Positions 16,751 through 24,884 of a DNA stretch of 36,158 bases are shown in pieces. A program made the translations under genes and the position numbers. Source of the stretch: Prosthecobacter sp. (GTDB lineage: Bacteria > Verrucomicrobiota > Verrucomicrobiia > Verrucomicrobiales > Verrucomicrobiaceae); contig JAURHS010000019.1 of the NCBI GenBank assembly GCA_030833205.1, positions 1 to 36,158 on the forward strand. The letters run 5' to 3'. A model generated the notes under the pieces. That model was not told the origin of the DNA and ran no database searches. It worked only from the letters and a program-made list of their open reading frames with translations. Every line of letters starts with the position of its first letter. The first letter of the stretch is position 1.

Positions 16751-17668
16751 ATGAGACTCTCTCTTCTTTTGGCAGCTCTTGGCCTGTTGGCGACAGCGGC
16801 GGCGCTTCAGGCTCAAACCAAGCTGGTGGTCATGATTGCCGGCAAACCCTCGCATGGCCCGGGGCAGCATGAGCACAACGCAGGCATCACTCTGTTGGAG
16901 AAGTGCCTCAAGCAAGGTGCGGACTCCAGTGTCAAGGTGGTCAAGCACCTCAATGGTCAGTGGCCTGATGAGGCCCTGTTGGATCAAGCCTCCTGCGTGG
17001 TGATTTACTCCGATGGCGGTCGTGGTCATCCCGCGTTGCAGGAGGGCCGGTTGGCGCAGCTGGACAAGCAGATGAAGCGCGGCTGCGGTTTTGTCGCCAT
17101 TCACTACGCGGTTGAGCCCACCAAGGAGCTTGGGCAGAACGAGTTCATGGATTGGATGGGCGGCTGCTTTGAGATTGACTGGAGTGTGAATCCACACTGG
17201 CAGGCCGACTTCAAGGCGCTGCCTGCTCACCCCATCAGTCAGGGGGTCAAGCCGTTCTCAACCCTCGACGAGTGGTACTTTCACATGCGCTTCCGTGGTG
17301 GCATGCAGGGAGTGACACCCCTCCTCCAGGCTCAGGCCCCAGAGTCCACGATGGGCCGGCCCGACGGCGCACACAGTGGCAATCCCTTTGTGCGCAAGGC
17401 TGTGGCCGCTGGCGAGCCTCAGATCGTGGCTTGGGCGGCGGAGCGCGCTGGTGGCGGCAGGGGTTTTGGTTTCACTGGCGGGCACTTTCACAAAGGCTGG
17501 GGCCACCCGGATCAGCGCCGCCTGGTGCTCAACGCCATCCTCTGGTGCGCGAATGCTGAGGTGCCCAAGGGTGGGGTGTCCTCCACCATCAGCGAGGCGG
17601 ACCTCGCGGCCAATCTCGATCCCAAGCCCGGGCAGGGCTTGCCTGAGAAGCCCAGGCGGGCGAAGTAG
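16751..17668 (+). CDS. Secreted ThuA-domain protein
   Basis: Product of 305 residues with a Sec signal (MRLSLLLAALGLLATAAALQAQ). The remainder follows the ThuA-like / trehalose-utilisation fold related to class-I glutamine amidotransferases: KLVVMIAGKPSHGPGQHEHNAG at the start, CVVIYSDGGRGHP, KRGCGFVAIHYAVEP, the FEIDWSVNPHW segment, HPISQGVKPF, DEWYFHMRF and GRGFGFTGGHFHKGW near the end. ThuA-domain proteins are frequent in PVC bacteria as exported proteins linked to sugar use; no activity can be stated. ATG 16751 gives the signal peptide; the frame is open far upstream but that part is antisense to rnhB. A CACAAT hexamer ends 7 bases before the ATG. pgeF follows after 18 bases. Confidence 0.85.
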   Translation: MRLSLLLAALGLLATAAALQAQTKLVVMIAGKPSHGPGQHEHNAGITLLEKCLKQGADSSVKVVKHLNGQWPDEALLDQASCVVIYSDGGRGHPALQEGRLAQLDKQMKRGCGFVAIHYAVEPTKELGQNEFMDWMGGCFEIDWSVNPHWQADFKALPAHPISQGVKPFSTLDEWYFHMRFRGGMQGVTPLLQAQAPESTMGRPDGAHSGNPFVRKAVAAGEPQIVAWAAERAGGGRGFGFTGGHFHKGWGHPDQRRLVLNAILWCANAEVPKGGVSSTISEADLAANLDPKPGQGLPEKPRRAK

Positions 17669-17686
17669 CCCCAAGGAGCCAGCCTC

Positions 17687-18436
17687 ATGAGTCAGAGCGC
17701 CCTTGAGCCCCTACCTCTTCCCGAGGCTTGGCAGGGGGTGGTCGCCGGCTTCACGAGACGGCTGGAGTCTTGGCAGGGGGGAGGCGGGGCGTCGCTTGGC
17801 TCTTCCCATTGGGCTGCCTTGATGCAGCAGGCGCCCTCTCTCGCAGGCGTTCCGGGGCTGTGGGCGCAGTACGCGCAGGCCGTGCAGGAGATGGGATTCA
17901 TGCCTGATCAGTTGGTGCTTGGCCAACAGGTTCACGGCAATGAGGTGGTTCGGGTCACTGGACCCTCTGCGTCCATGCACCTGGCCTGCGATGGGCTCAT
18001 CAGCAATCGCAGCGATGTGTTGCTCGGGGTCTATGTTGCGGACTGTGCCCCAGTACTCCTGCATGATGAGAGCGTTGGTGCGGTGGGCTTGCTGCACTCC
18101 GGGCGCAAGGGCACTGAGGCCGGCATTGTGCGCGTGGCCATCGGGAAGATGGTTCGTGAGTTGGGGGCCAATCGCCAACGGCTTCGCTGTTGGATCGGAC
18201 CCTGCATCAGTGCCCGGCACTTTGAGTTGGATCTGCCCGCCCTGATCGCTGCGGATTGCCAGCGAGAGGGGCTTGCCCGTGACAGGGTCAGCGCCAGTGG
18301 CCTGTGCACCGCGAGCCTGCAGGAGCGGTTTTATTCTTATCGGCGGGAAAAGGGCAGCACTGGCAGGCACCTGTTCCTGCTGGCTCCAAGGCCACAACGG
18401 GATGCGGGCTTGCTGCAGGGCCTGGAGCGTGCATGA
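17687..18436 (+). CDS. pgeF: Peptidoglycan editing factor / purine nucleoside phosphorylase (DUF152, laccase-domain family)
   Basis: Product of 249 residues of the YfiH/LACC1 family. Members have purine nucleoside phosphorylase and adenosine deaminase activity, and in E. coli YfiH helps exclude wrong residues from peptidoglycan precursors. Motifs: QQVHGNEVVRV, the zinc/copper-ligand segment VADCAPVLLHD, VGLLHSGRKGTEAGI (where the family usually has HAGWRG; here HSGRKG), WIGPCISARHFEL and RFYSYRREKGSTGRHLF. This is the one gene in the window with a clear Shine-Dalgarno, AAGGAG, 8 bases before ATG. It probably shares a transcript with ispE, 16 bases downstream. Confidence 0.88.
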   Translation: MSQSALEPLPLPEAWQGVVAGFTRRLESWQGGGGASLGSSHWAALMQQAPSLAGVPGLWAQYAQAVQEMGFMPDQLVLGQQVHGNEVVRVTGPSASMHLACDGLISNRSDVLLGVYVADCAPVLLHDESVGAVGLLHSGRKGTEAGIVRVAIGKMVRELGANRQRLRCWIGPCISARHFELDLPALIAADCQREGLARDRVSASGLCTASLQERFYSYRREKGSTGRHLFLLAPRPQRDAGLLQGLERA

Positions 18437-18452
18437 TGAAACGCACTTCGGC

Positions 18453-19328
18453 ATGAACACAAGCCCCTCGACTTGGATTTCTCGGCAATGTCCCGCCAAG
18501 ATCAATCTGAGTCTGCGCATTCTTGGCAAGCGACCCGATGGTTTCCACGACTTGGAGACCCGGATGGTGAAGGTTGCCCTGAGTGATGAACTCAAATTGC
18601 GCTGCCTTGGGCAGGGCTCGGGACAAGTGCAGTGCTGTTGCAGTGATGCCAGTCTGCCGGTGGATGCCGGCAATCTTGCGGTTCGGGCGCTTCTGTTGAT
18701 GAATCAGGAATTGGGTCAGGCACTGGATTGGGAACTTGAGCTGCACAAGCGCATCCCTCACGGCGCGGGCCTTGGCGGTGGCAGCAGCAATGCGGCTGCG
18801 GCGCTGCGGGCAGGCAACGAGGTGTTGGGCCAGCCCTTGCGCAGGCAAAGGCTCATGGAGTTGGCGGCTCAACTCGGTAGTGATGTGCCTTTTTTTGTGC
18901 TCGACGAAAACGCTGCCGAGGCCCGGGGCCGCGGTGAAATCCTGACTCCCATCAGTTTTCCTTGGTCCCTGCCTCTGCTGCTGATCAAGCCGCCCTTTGG
19001 GGTGTCAACGCCTTGGGCCTATCAGCACTGGGCACAGTCATTGCCTTGGCCACAACACCCCAGGGCCGCTGAGCCTCAGGCCTGGGGCTCAGCCGTCAAC
19101 GACCTGGAAAATCCGGTCTTTGCCAAGCACCGTTTGCTGCCTGCGCTCAAGGCCATGCTGCTGGATCGCCCTGAGGTGGCCACGGCCATGATGTCGGGCT
19201 CGGGCTCAACCATGATCGCTGTGTTGCGCGAGGGCCTGGGCGAGGCGCTTTCACTGCGTGCGGCAGTGCAGGAGTTTTGTGGGCCGCAGACACAGGTGGA
19301 GCTTTGTGGCTCTTTGCAAGAGCGCTGA
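18453..19328 (+). CDS. ispE: 4-diphosphocytidyl-2-C-methyl-D-erythritol kinase
   Basis: GHMP-family kinase of the MEP pathway to isoprenoid precursors. The 291-residue product has the N-terminal CPAKINLSLRILGKRPDGFH (typical PAKINL..RPDGYH, Tyr replaced by Phe), the phosphate-binding loop PHGAGLGGGSSNAAAAL and the C-terminal MSGSGSTMIAV motif. ATG 18453 is chosen because PAKINL normally begins about 10-15 residues in; the longer open frame upstream overlaps pgeF. It follows pgeF by 16 bases and precedes the sulfatase by 33. The upstream leader has no Shine-Dalgarno. The finding of ispE implies the MEP route in this organism. Confidence 0.95.
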   Translation: MNTSPSTWISRQCPAKINLSLRILGKRPDGFHDLETRMVKVALSDELKLRCLGQGSGQVQCCCSDASLPVDAGNLAVRALLLMNQELGQALDWELELHKRIPHGAGLGGGSSNAAAALRAGNEVLGQPLRRQRLMELAAQLGSDVPFFVLDENAAEARGRGEILTPISFPWSLPLLLIKPPFGVSTPWAYQHWAQSLPWPQHPRAAEPQAWGSAVNDLENPVFAKHRLLPALKAMLLDRPEVATAMMSGSGSTMIAVLREGLGEALSLRAAVQEFCGPQTQVELCGSLQER

Positions 19329-19361
19329 TAACTGCCCAGGCCTTGGTTCGTTGTGGCTGGC

Positions 19362-20930
19362 ATGGTTTCATGTCGTTTTCCGGGCCTTGCTCTGTTGGGC
19401 TTTCTTGTTTTCGCCTCGAGTCTCAGCGCGGCCGCATCCCTTGAGGGTTCCAGGCCCAACATCATCTTTCTGATCACGGATGATCAGGGGTATGGTGACC
19501 TTTCGTCGCACGGCAATCCCGTTCTCAAGACGCCGCACTTCGATGCCTTGAGGGCACGCAGCCTGCGCTTCACGGATTTCATGGTCAGTCCCACCTGCGC
19601 CCCGACGCGCAGTGCCATTCAGAGTGGCAGGCACGAATTCAAAAATGGCGTCACGCACACGATCTTGGAGCGGGAGCGCATGTCGTTGAAAACGGTGACG
19701 ATTGCGCAGGTGCTGCAGAAGGCGGGCTACCACAATGGGATCTTTGGCAAGTGGCATCTTGGCGATGAAGAGGCCTATCGGCCCTTGGCTCGCGGTTTTG
19801 AGCGGCAATTCATTCACGGCGGGGGCGGGATCGGGCAGACCTATCCTGGCAGCTGCGGCGATGCACCGAACAACAAGTACTTTGATCCGGTGATCCTCGA
19901 CAATGAGCGCATGGTCAGGACGAAGGGCTATTGCACGGATGTCTTTTTTGCCGAGGCCATGAAGTGGATCGGGCAGGTTCACTCCAAGGGTCCATTCTAT
20001 TGTCATCTCGCCACCAATGCGCCGCATGGTCCCTACATCGCAAGGCCTGAGGACCGCAGGCTTTATGAGGGAAGGGGGCTTGGCGAGGACACGGAGAATT
20101 TCTTCGGCATGCTGCACAACATCGATCAAAACCTCGGCAGGTTGGTGGAACACCTCAGAGCCCTGGGCATCGAGAAAAATACCCTGCTGGTGTTCATCAA
20201 CGACAACGGCGGCACAGCCGGGGTGAAGGTGTTCAATGCTGGCATGCGCGGTGCCAAGGGCAGCCCTTGGATTGGGGGGACCCGCGCCTGCTCCTTCTGG
20301 TGTTGGCCGGATCGGATTGCGCCGGCTGATTGCGGCGCTCTGACCGCGCATGTTGATGTGTTTCGCACCTGGGCGGGGCTTGCCGGGGCTGAGCTCGATG
20401 AGAGGGTGCAGGCCCAAGTCGAGGGTCGCAGTCTTCTGCCTCTGCTGGTTGACCCCAAGGCGGCATGGGAGGACCGGGAGATTTTCACCCATGTTGGACG
20501 GTGGCCAAAGGGCCAGGACTGGCGCGCCTTTGCCGCTAGAAATTCCAGTGTCCGCACTCAGCGCTGGCAGCTGGTCAGCGAGGCCTCCGTTGCGCGGCCA
20601 AAGGCCAAAACCAAGGCCAAGAACGGTGGCGTGCCATCTGCGTCGAAGGGTTGGCAATTGTTTGATCTTCAGGCCGATCCGGGGCAGCAGCGCGAGGTGT
20701 CTGCAGAGCATCCTGAGGTCGTCGCGAGATTGCGGGCCAGCTTCGATCGCTGGTGGGCCTCTTTGGCAGGCTCGGTGGAGGAGAACGAGGCTGTGGTAGG
20801 CCCGGCACTCAACCCGTTTGCTGAGCTGTATTGGAAGCAGTTTGGCGGTGGGCCAAGTCAGGAGGATCGCAGGCGGATGGATGGCAAGCGGGCCTTTGAT
20901 TTTGAGGGGGCAAGGGCCCCGAAGAATTGA
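19362..20930 (+). CDS. Secreted type-I sulfatase (Cys-type)
   Basis: Arylsulfatase-family hydrolase of sulfate esters, 522 residues, with a Sec signal (hydrophobic LALLGFLVFASSLSAAA). The N-terminal metal ligands are in IIFLITDDQGYGDL; the modified nucleophile is Cys79 in PTCAPTRSAIQSGRH, matching C-x-P-x-R, so formylglycine formation is needed. Further family segments are GIFGKWHLGDE, ATNAPHGPYIARPED and VFINDNGGT. A GTG at 19353 would add three residues; ATG 19362 is preferred. The substrate is unknown; sulfatases in PVC bacteria usually act on sulfated algal polysaccharides. The next gene carries sulfatase-modifying-factor-like modules but not the catalytic cysteines, so the activating enzyme must be elsewhere. 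Confidence 0.92.
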   Translation: MVSCRFPGLALLGFLVFASSLSAAASLEGSRPNIIFLITDDQGYGDLSSHGNPVLKTPHFDALRARSLRFTDFMVSPTCAPTRSAIQSGRHEFKNGVTHTILERERMSLKTVTIAQVLQKAGYHNGIFGKWHLGDEEAYRPLARGFERQFIHGGGGIGQTYPGSCGDAPNNKYFDPVILDNERMVRTKGYCTDVFFAEAMKWIGQVHSKGPFYCHLATNAPHGPYIARPEDRRLYEGRGLGEDTENFFGMLHNIDQNLGRLVEHLRALGIEKNTLLVFINDNGGTAGVKVFNAGMRGAKGSPWIGGTRACSFWCWPDRIAPADCGALTAHVDVFRTWAGLAGAELDERVQAQVEGRSLLPLLVDPKAAWEDREIFTHVGRWPKGQDWRAFAARNSSVRTQRWQLVSEASVARPKAKTKAKNGGVPSASKGWQLFDLQADPGQQREVSAEHPEVVARLRASFDRWWASLAGSVEENEAVVGPALNPFAELYWKQFGGGPSQEDRRRMDGKRAFDFEGARAPKN

Positions 20931-20942
20931 TGCCAAGGCAGG

Positions 20943-20971
20943 TTGTCAGGGCCGCCGCCATTGGTTAGGGT
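20943..20971 (+). promoter_or_regulatory. Promoter of the kinase gene
   Basis: TTGTCA (20943-20948), a 17-base spacer and TAGGGT (20966-20971). This is the best promoter match in the window. A start near 20978 excludes the ATG at 20972 as the translation start and leaves a leader of about 9 bases before ATG 20987. Confidence 0.65.
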
Positions 20972-20986
20972 ATGGCCTTGTCATCC

Positions 20987-23413
20987 ATGTCAGAGGAGCC
21001 TCTTCACCGACAGCCCTCGGAGCCGCCTTCGGCCCCGCCGGAAGGCGCGCACAGCATGGAGGGGCTTCCGCCTGCTCCGCTGTCTCCAGGCGGGTTGCAA
21101 TCGAGGGACCCTCAAAAAGGACCGCCCTCCCATCGCGATGACATCCTCATTGCCGATTACACGCTGATTCGGCGCATTGGCTCCGGCGCCTACGGTGAAG
21201 TGTGGCTGGCACAGAGCGTCACCGGTGCTTATCGAGCCGTGAAGATTGTTTGGCGCGAGGACTTTGAGCTGACCCGCACCTTTCATCGCGAGTTTCTGGG
21301 CATTCAACAATTCGAACCGATTTCGCGTGGGCATCCCTGCCTGGTTCATATCCTGCATGTGGGCTGGAATGAGAAGCGCGGATTTTACTACTGTGTGATG
21401 GAGTTGGCGGATGATGCCGTGGCTGGCGCCAACTTTGGCGACATGCGCACCTATGTTCCGCGGACGCTGGGCACGGACATGAAGCGCCACGGCCGTCTTG
21501 ATCTGGTGTTTTGTCGCGATGCCGGAGTGTATCTGGCAGATGCTTTGCATTACATGCACAATCGCGGTCTGACACATCGCGACATCAAGCCCTCGAACAT
21601 CATTTTTGTCGGCGGGGTTTGTAAGCTTGCGGACATTGGCCTGGTGGCCGCCTTGGGGGAGCGGACCTTCGTCGGCACTGAGGGCTTTGTGCCGCCCGAG
21701 GGCCCAGGCACCCCACAGGCTGACCTCTACAGCCTCGGCAAGGTGCTTTACGAGATGAGCAGCGGCAAGGACCGCATGGAGTTTCCTGAGGTGCCCTCTG
21801 ATCTCAACGATGAGGAGTGGTTGTTTTGGACTGAGCTCAATCGGGTGATCTGCAAGGCCTGTGCGCCGGATCTCAAGGAGAGGTTTGCGACTGCGGCGGA
21901 GTTTGCCGAGGCGCTTCAGAAGGTTGGGGGGACAAGGCAGGAAAGCTTTTGGCGGCAGTTTTGCCGAGCCGCAGTGTACCTTCTCTTTGGCTCTTTGCTG
22001 CTTGGCTCACTGTTGAGTGCCTCGCGGGTCCAGAGGGACTGGTCCTACGAGCTTCCCCTGCCGCGAAAGCCCGCTCCCGCGCCTGTTCAGCCGCTGCCCG
22101 GCAAGCCTTGGCGTAATGTAGACGGGCAGTGGTTCAGCTTTGTCAAAGAGCGTCACCTCGCAGATGTTCCTGTGGAGATGGGCTCCTTTCGGGCTTTTCT
22201 CGAGGCAACACTCCGCGCGGCAGCCTTTGATGTGGTGCCCTTTGTTGCCACAGACAAAAAGGCCTACAATTGCGTGCTGATTCCGCCTTCCGATGCGGAT
22301 GCCTACTGCGCTTGGATGACGAGTCGGGATCGCAGCGCGGGCAGACTGGATCAAGACTCGGAGTATGTGTGGCGACGGTTTCCCCCTGCAATGCCCAAGG
22401 GCTCCAACTCCACCGGAGACCGCATCGCGATTCGCACTGAAATCGCTCGAGTCGCTTACGGGCATGTTGTTCTGGATTCGACCCCACCAGGCGCAGAGGT
22501 CTTGTCGCAGGGGCAGGTTCTTGGCCACACGCCGCTAAAATTGGCCAAGGTGCGCGCCTCGTCGTTTCGCTTCGAGGTCACCATGCCCGGCTACCGTGAG
22601 GAGTTGATCTCAGGATCGCTCAGGGAGGGTCAGTCACTGGAGTTCAACCTGAGACTTCGTGCGACCGGCGCTGTGGTTTTCGAGAAGCCCTGGGTCAACA
22701 GCCTTGGCCTGAAGCTGGTGCCCTTGGGCAAGGCAATGCTTGCCGCAACGGAGACCCGGCGGGGCGATTACCACCAATTTCTGTTGTCCACCGGAGGGAA
22801 GCCGCCCGCTGGGGTCGAGATGGAGAAGTCGTCGAGCCTGCCCATGGTTGCGGTCTCGCGGGTCGAGGCAGAGGCTTTTTGCAGATGGCTGACAGAGCGC
22901 GAGCGGGCCAAGGGCTTGTTGGAGCCCAATCAGTCATATCGCCTGCCCAGCGACGACGAATGGAGCATGGCGGTCTATCTTCCGCGTGAGTTGGGGCAGT
23001 CCGCGAAGGCGCGCAGCGGGGCAATCGGCGGTTTTTACCCTTGGGGGTTTACCCCTTTGCCTCCTGCAAAAACGGGCAATTTTGCCGATCGTACCTATGC
23101 CCAGAAGGGAAACCGAAGCATCGCGGGGTACCATGACGCGTATGCTGGGCCTGCTCCAGTTGGTAGCTTTAGTCCGGACCCAAGGACAGGTGTCCACGAT
23201 CTCTCTGGCAATGTGTGGGAGTGGGTCGCGGACCCCTATGAGGCCAGTCCATCGCTGGGGGTGGTTCGCGGCGGTGCTTTCACCACCTCGGAGCCGAGGG
23301 AGTTGCTTGCCTCGTATCGTCGCCCCCTGCCGCAGGCATCACGCGAGGCTGATGTTGGTTTTCGGATCTTGCTCGCCCATGATGGAGAGGCGGCGCGGCG
23401 CGACGATCCTTGA
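20987..23413 (+). CDS. Membrane Ser/Thr kinase fused to SUMF-like, PEGA and SUMF-like modules
   Basis: Product of 808 residues. After a Pro-rich N-terminus comes a Hanks-type kinase (about 55-310): GSGAYGEV, Lys86 in AVKIV, LTHRDIKPSN (His197, Asp199), ADIGL in place of DFG, and VGTEGFVPPEG. A membrane segment follows (about 328-345), then a Pro-rich linker and three extracytoplasmic modules: a partial formylglycine-generating-enzyme-like (SUMF1/FGE) unit (about 370-465), a PEGA domain (about 493-560, LDSTPPGAEVLSQGQVLGHTP) and a second, full SUMF-like unit (about 566-800, YRLPSDDEW, LSGNVWEWVAD, VVRGGAF). The catalytic cysteines of true FGE are absent, so these are likely binding modules. 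The start is set by the promoter at 20943. It lies 56 bases after a sulfatase gene. Confidence 0.88.
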   Translation: MSEEPLHRQPSEPPSAPPEGAHSMEGLPPAPLSPGGLQSRDPQKGPPSHRDDILIADYTLIRRIGSGAYGEVWLAQSVTGAYRAVKIVWREDFELTRTFHREFLGIQQFEPISRGHPCLVHILHVGWNEKRGFYYCVMELADDAVAGANFGDMRTYVPRTLGTDMKRHGRLDLVFCRDAGVYLADALHYMHNRGLTHRDIKPSNIIFVGGVCKLADIGLVAALGERTFVGTEGFVPPEGPGTPQADLYSLGKVLYEMSSGKDRMEFPEVPSDLNDEEWLFWTELNRVICKACAPDLKERFATAAEFAEALQKVGGTRQESFWRQFCRAAVYLLFGSLLLGSLLSASRVQRDWSYELPLPRKPAPAPVQPLPGKPWRNVDGQWFSFVKERHLADVPVEMGSFRAFLEATLRAAAFDVVPFVATDKKAYNCVLIPPSDADAYCAWMTSRDRSAGRLDQDSEYVWRRFPPAMPKGSNSTGDRIAIRTEIARVAYGHVVLDSTPPGAEVLSQGQVLGHTPLKLAKVRASSFRFEVTMPGYREELISGSLREGQSLEFNLRLRATGAVVFEKPWVNSLGLKLVPLGKAMLAATETRRGDYHQFLLSTGGKPPAGVEMEKSSSLPMVAVSRVEAEAFCRWLTERERAKGLLEPNQSYRLPSDDEWSMAVYLPRELGQSAKARSGAIGGFYPWGFTPLPPAKTGNFADRTYAQKGNRSIAGYHDAYAGPAPVGSFSPDPRTGVHDLSGNVWEWVADPYEASPSLGVVRGGAFTTSEPRELLASYRRPLPQASREADVGFRILLAHDGEAARRDDP

Positions 23414-23471
23414 TTGGTTTGGAGCTTGTGATTGCCGTGAAATTCTGATTCAACCCCTTCGTTAACGCACC

Positions 23472-24830
23472 ATGGCCACCCGCTGCTTTTCTCTCTTGTT
23501 GTTCGTACTGACGCTGTGCGTGGTTTCCGCTCAACCCGCGACGGAACCAAAGGGATTGGGTTTGCGATCCGGCGACCGGGTCATCTTCATCGGCGACTCG
23601 ATCACTCATCAGTGCCAGTACACCCAGTATGTCGAAGACTTCTACTACACGCGCTATCCCGGGCAGCGCATCGCCTTTCGCAATGCAGGAGTCAGCGGCG
23701 ACAAGGCCGCTGATGTGTTGGCAAGGTTTGACGACGACATCGCCAGCTTCAAGCCAACCGTGGCCACTCTGCTCATCGGAATGAACGACGGTGTGTATCA
23801 GGACTTCAATCCTGAGTTGATGGCCGCCTACATCAGCGACATGACCAAGCTCATTGAACGGTTAGAGGCCCTGAAGGTACGCCTGTTTTTGATGAGCCCA
23901 ACCATGTTCGATCACCAGGCCTTCGAGCGCATGGTGGCCAAGGACCCCGCGCGCGGTAAGGGCAAGAATCCTGCCAATTACAACGCCGTTCTTGCCTACA
24001 TGGGCAAGTGGGTGCAGGAGCAGGCCAGACAGCGTGGGCATGGCTTCATTGACCTATTCGGCCCGTTGAATCGGCTTACGGTTGAGCAACGCAGGCATGA
24101 TGCGGAGTTCACGCTGATTGATGATGCCATTCATCCCCGTGGCGACGGGAGTTTCGTGATGGCCTATGAAATGATCGCCGCCTTCGAGGAGCCCGGCTCG
24201 GTGTGGAGCGTCGGCGCCTCGGTGAGGGACAAGGGCTGGGCGGTGCACAGCGCGGCCTCGAATTTCATCAGCAAGGTGGAGGGCCAGCCCGGCCATGATC
24301 TGTCCTTTCATTTGCGCCCTGCCTGCCTGCCGTGGGCCGTGTTGGAGGAGTCCAAGCTCGGCGCCCAGTTGACGGCGGCTGGTCACCGCAAGAGCAGTGA
24401 GGTGCTCACCATCACGGGTTTGGCCCCTGGCAGGTACGAGGTTTTGGAGAATGGCCGCAGGCTTGGGGTTTGGGATCACATCGTCCTTGGTCGCAAGATT
24501 GAGCTGCAGGCCAACCCCGAGTCGGCAACCCTGGCGCAGGCCCAGCAAGTCATCCTCCTCAACAAGCAGCGCAACGATGAGGCCATTCGTCCTCTGCGCA
24601 ATCTTTATGGTCAGCGCAAGGGCAGGCTGCGCGGCGAGCCCAAGGCCTTTGAGGCCTGGTGGAACGGAGAGGGCAAGGCCAAGGAGGCCGAATTGTTGCG
24701 CAAGGCGGCGGAGATCGAGGACGCCATTTACAAGGCCAATCAACCCCTGGAAGTCGAGATCCAGATCCGGCCTGCTCCCAAGCCTGCTGCCGCTAAGAAG
24801 ACAGCGGCTAAGGCTGCCGCTGGCAAGTAG
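23472..24830 (+). CDS. Secreted SGNH/GDSL hydrolase with Lys/Ala-rich tail
   Basis: Product of 452 residues with a Sec signal (FSLLLFVLTLCVVSA). SGNH blocks are all present: block I VIFIGDSITHQ (Ser43), block II RNAGVSGDKA, block III LLIGMND (Asn105) and block V DDAIHPRGDG (Asp218, His221), so it should be an active esterase, perhaps removing acetyl groups from polysaccharide. A second part (about 240-430) is rich in charged residues and ends in a helical region. The last residues are APKPAAAKKTAAKAAAGK, a Lys/Ala/Pro tail like those that bind nucleic acid or wall polymers. It follows the kinase by 58 bases and ends at a terminator shared with the convergent oxidoreductase region. Confidence 0.87.
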   Translation: MATRCFSLLLFVLTLCVVSAQPATEPKGLGLRSGDRVIFIGDSITHQCQYTQYVEDFYYTRYPGQRIAFRNAGVSGDKAADVLARFDDDIASFKPTVATLLIGMNDGVYQDFNPELMAAYISDMTKLIERLEALKVRLFLMSPTMFDHQAFERMVAKDPARGKGKNPANYNAVLAYMGKWVQEQARQRGHGFIDLFGPLNRLTVEQRRHDAEFTLIDDAIHPRGDGSFVMAYEMIAAFEEPGSVWSVGASVRDKGWAVHSAASNFISKVEGQPGHDLSFHLRPACLPWAVLEESKLGAQLTAAGHRKSSEVLTITGLAPGRYEVLENGRRLGVWDHIVLGRKIELQANPESATLAQAQQVILLNKQRNDEAIRPLRNLYGQRKGRLRGEPKAFEAWWNGEGKAKEAELLRKAAEIEDAIYKANQPLEVEIQIRPAPKPAAAKKTAAKAAAGK

Positions 24831-24852
24831 GCGGACAAGTCGGCGAGGCCTG

Positions 24853-24884
24853 CCTGACCCCTGAGACATGGGCCAGGTTTATTT
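24853..24884 (+). terminator. Intrinsic terminator after the SGNH hydrolase gene
   Basis: CCTGACCC (24853-24860) pairs with GGGCCAGG (24870-24877) with one mismatch across a 9-base loop, then TTTATTT. It starts 22 bases after the stop at 24830 and its T run overlaps the stop of the convergent gene. Confidence 0.6.

Noticed and set aside
19368..20936. Open frame of 522 codons antisense to the sulfatase
   Set aside because: Mirrors a well-supported sulfatase; no recognisable domain.
20972..20986. ATG 20972 as the kinase start
   Set aside because: It directly follows the -10 hexamer, so it would not be on the transcript.
22682..23413. Kinase C-terminus as an active formylglycine-generating enzyme
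   Set aside because: The Cys pair of the active site is absent in the GGAFTTSEPREL region.
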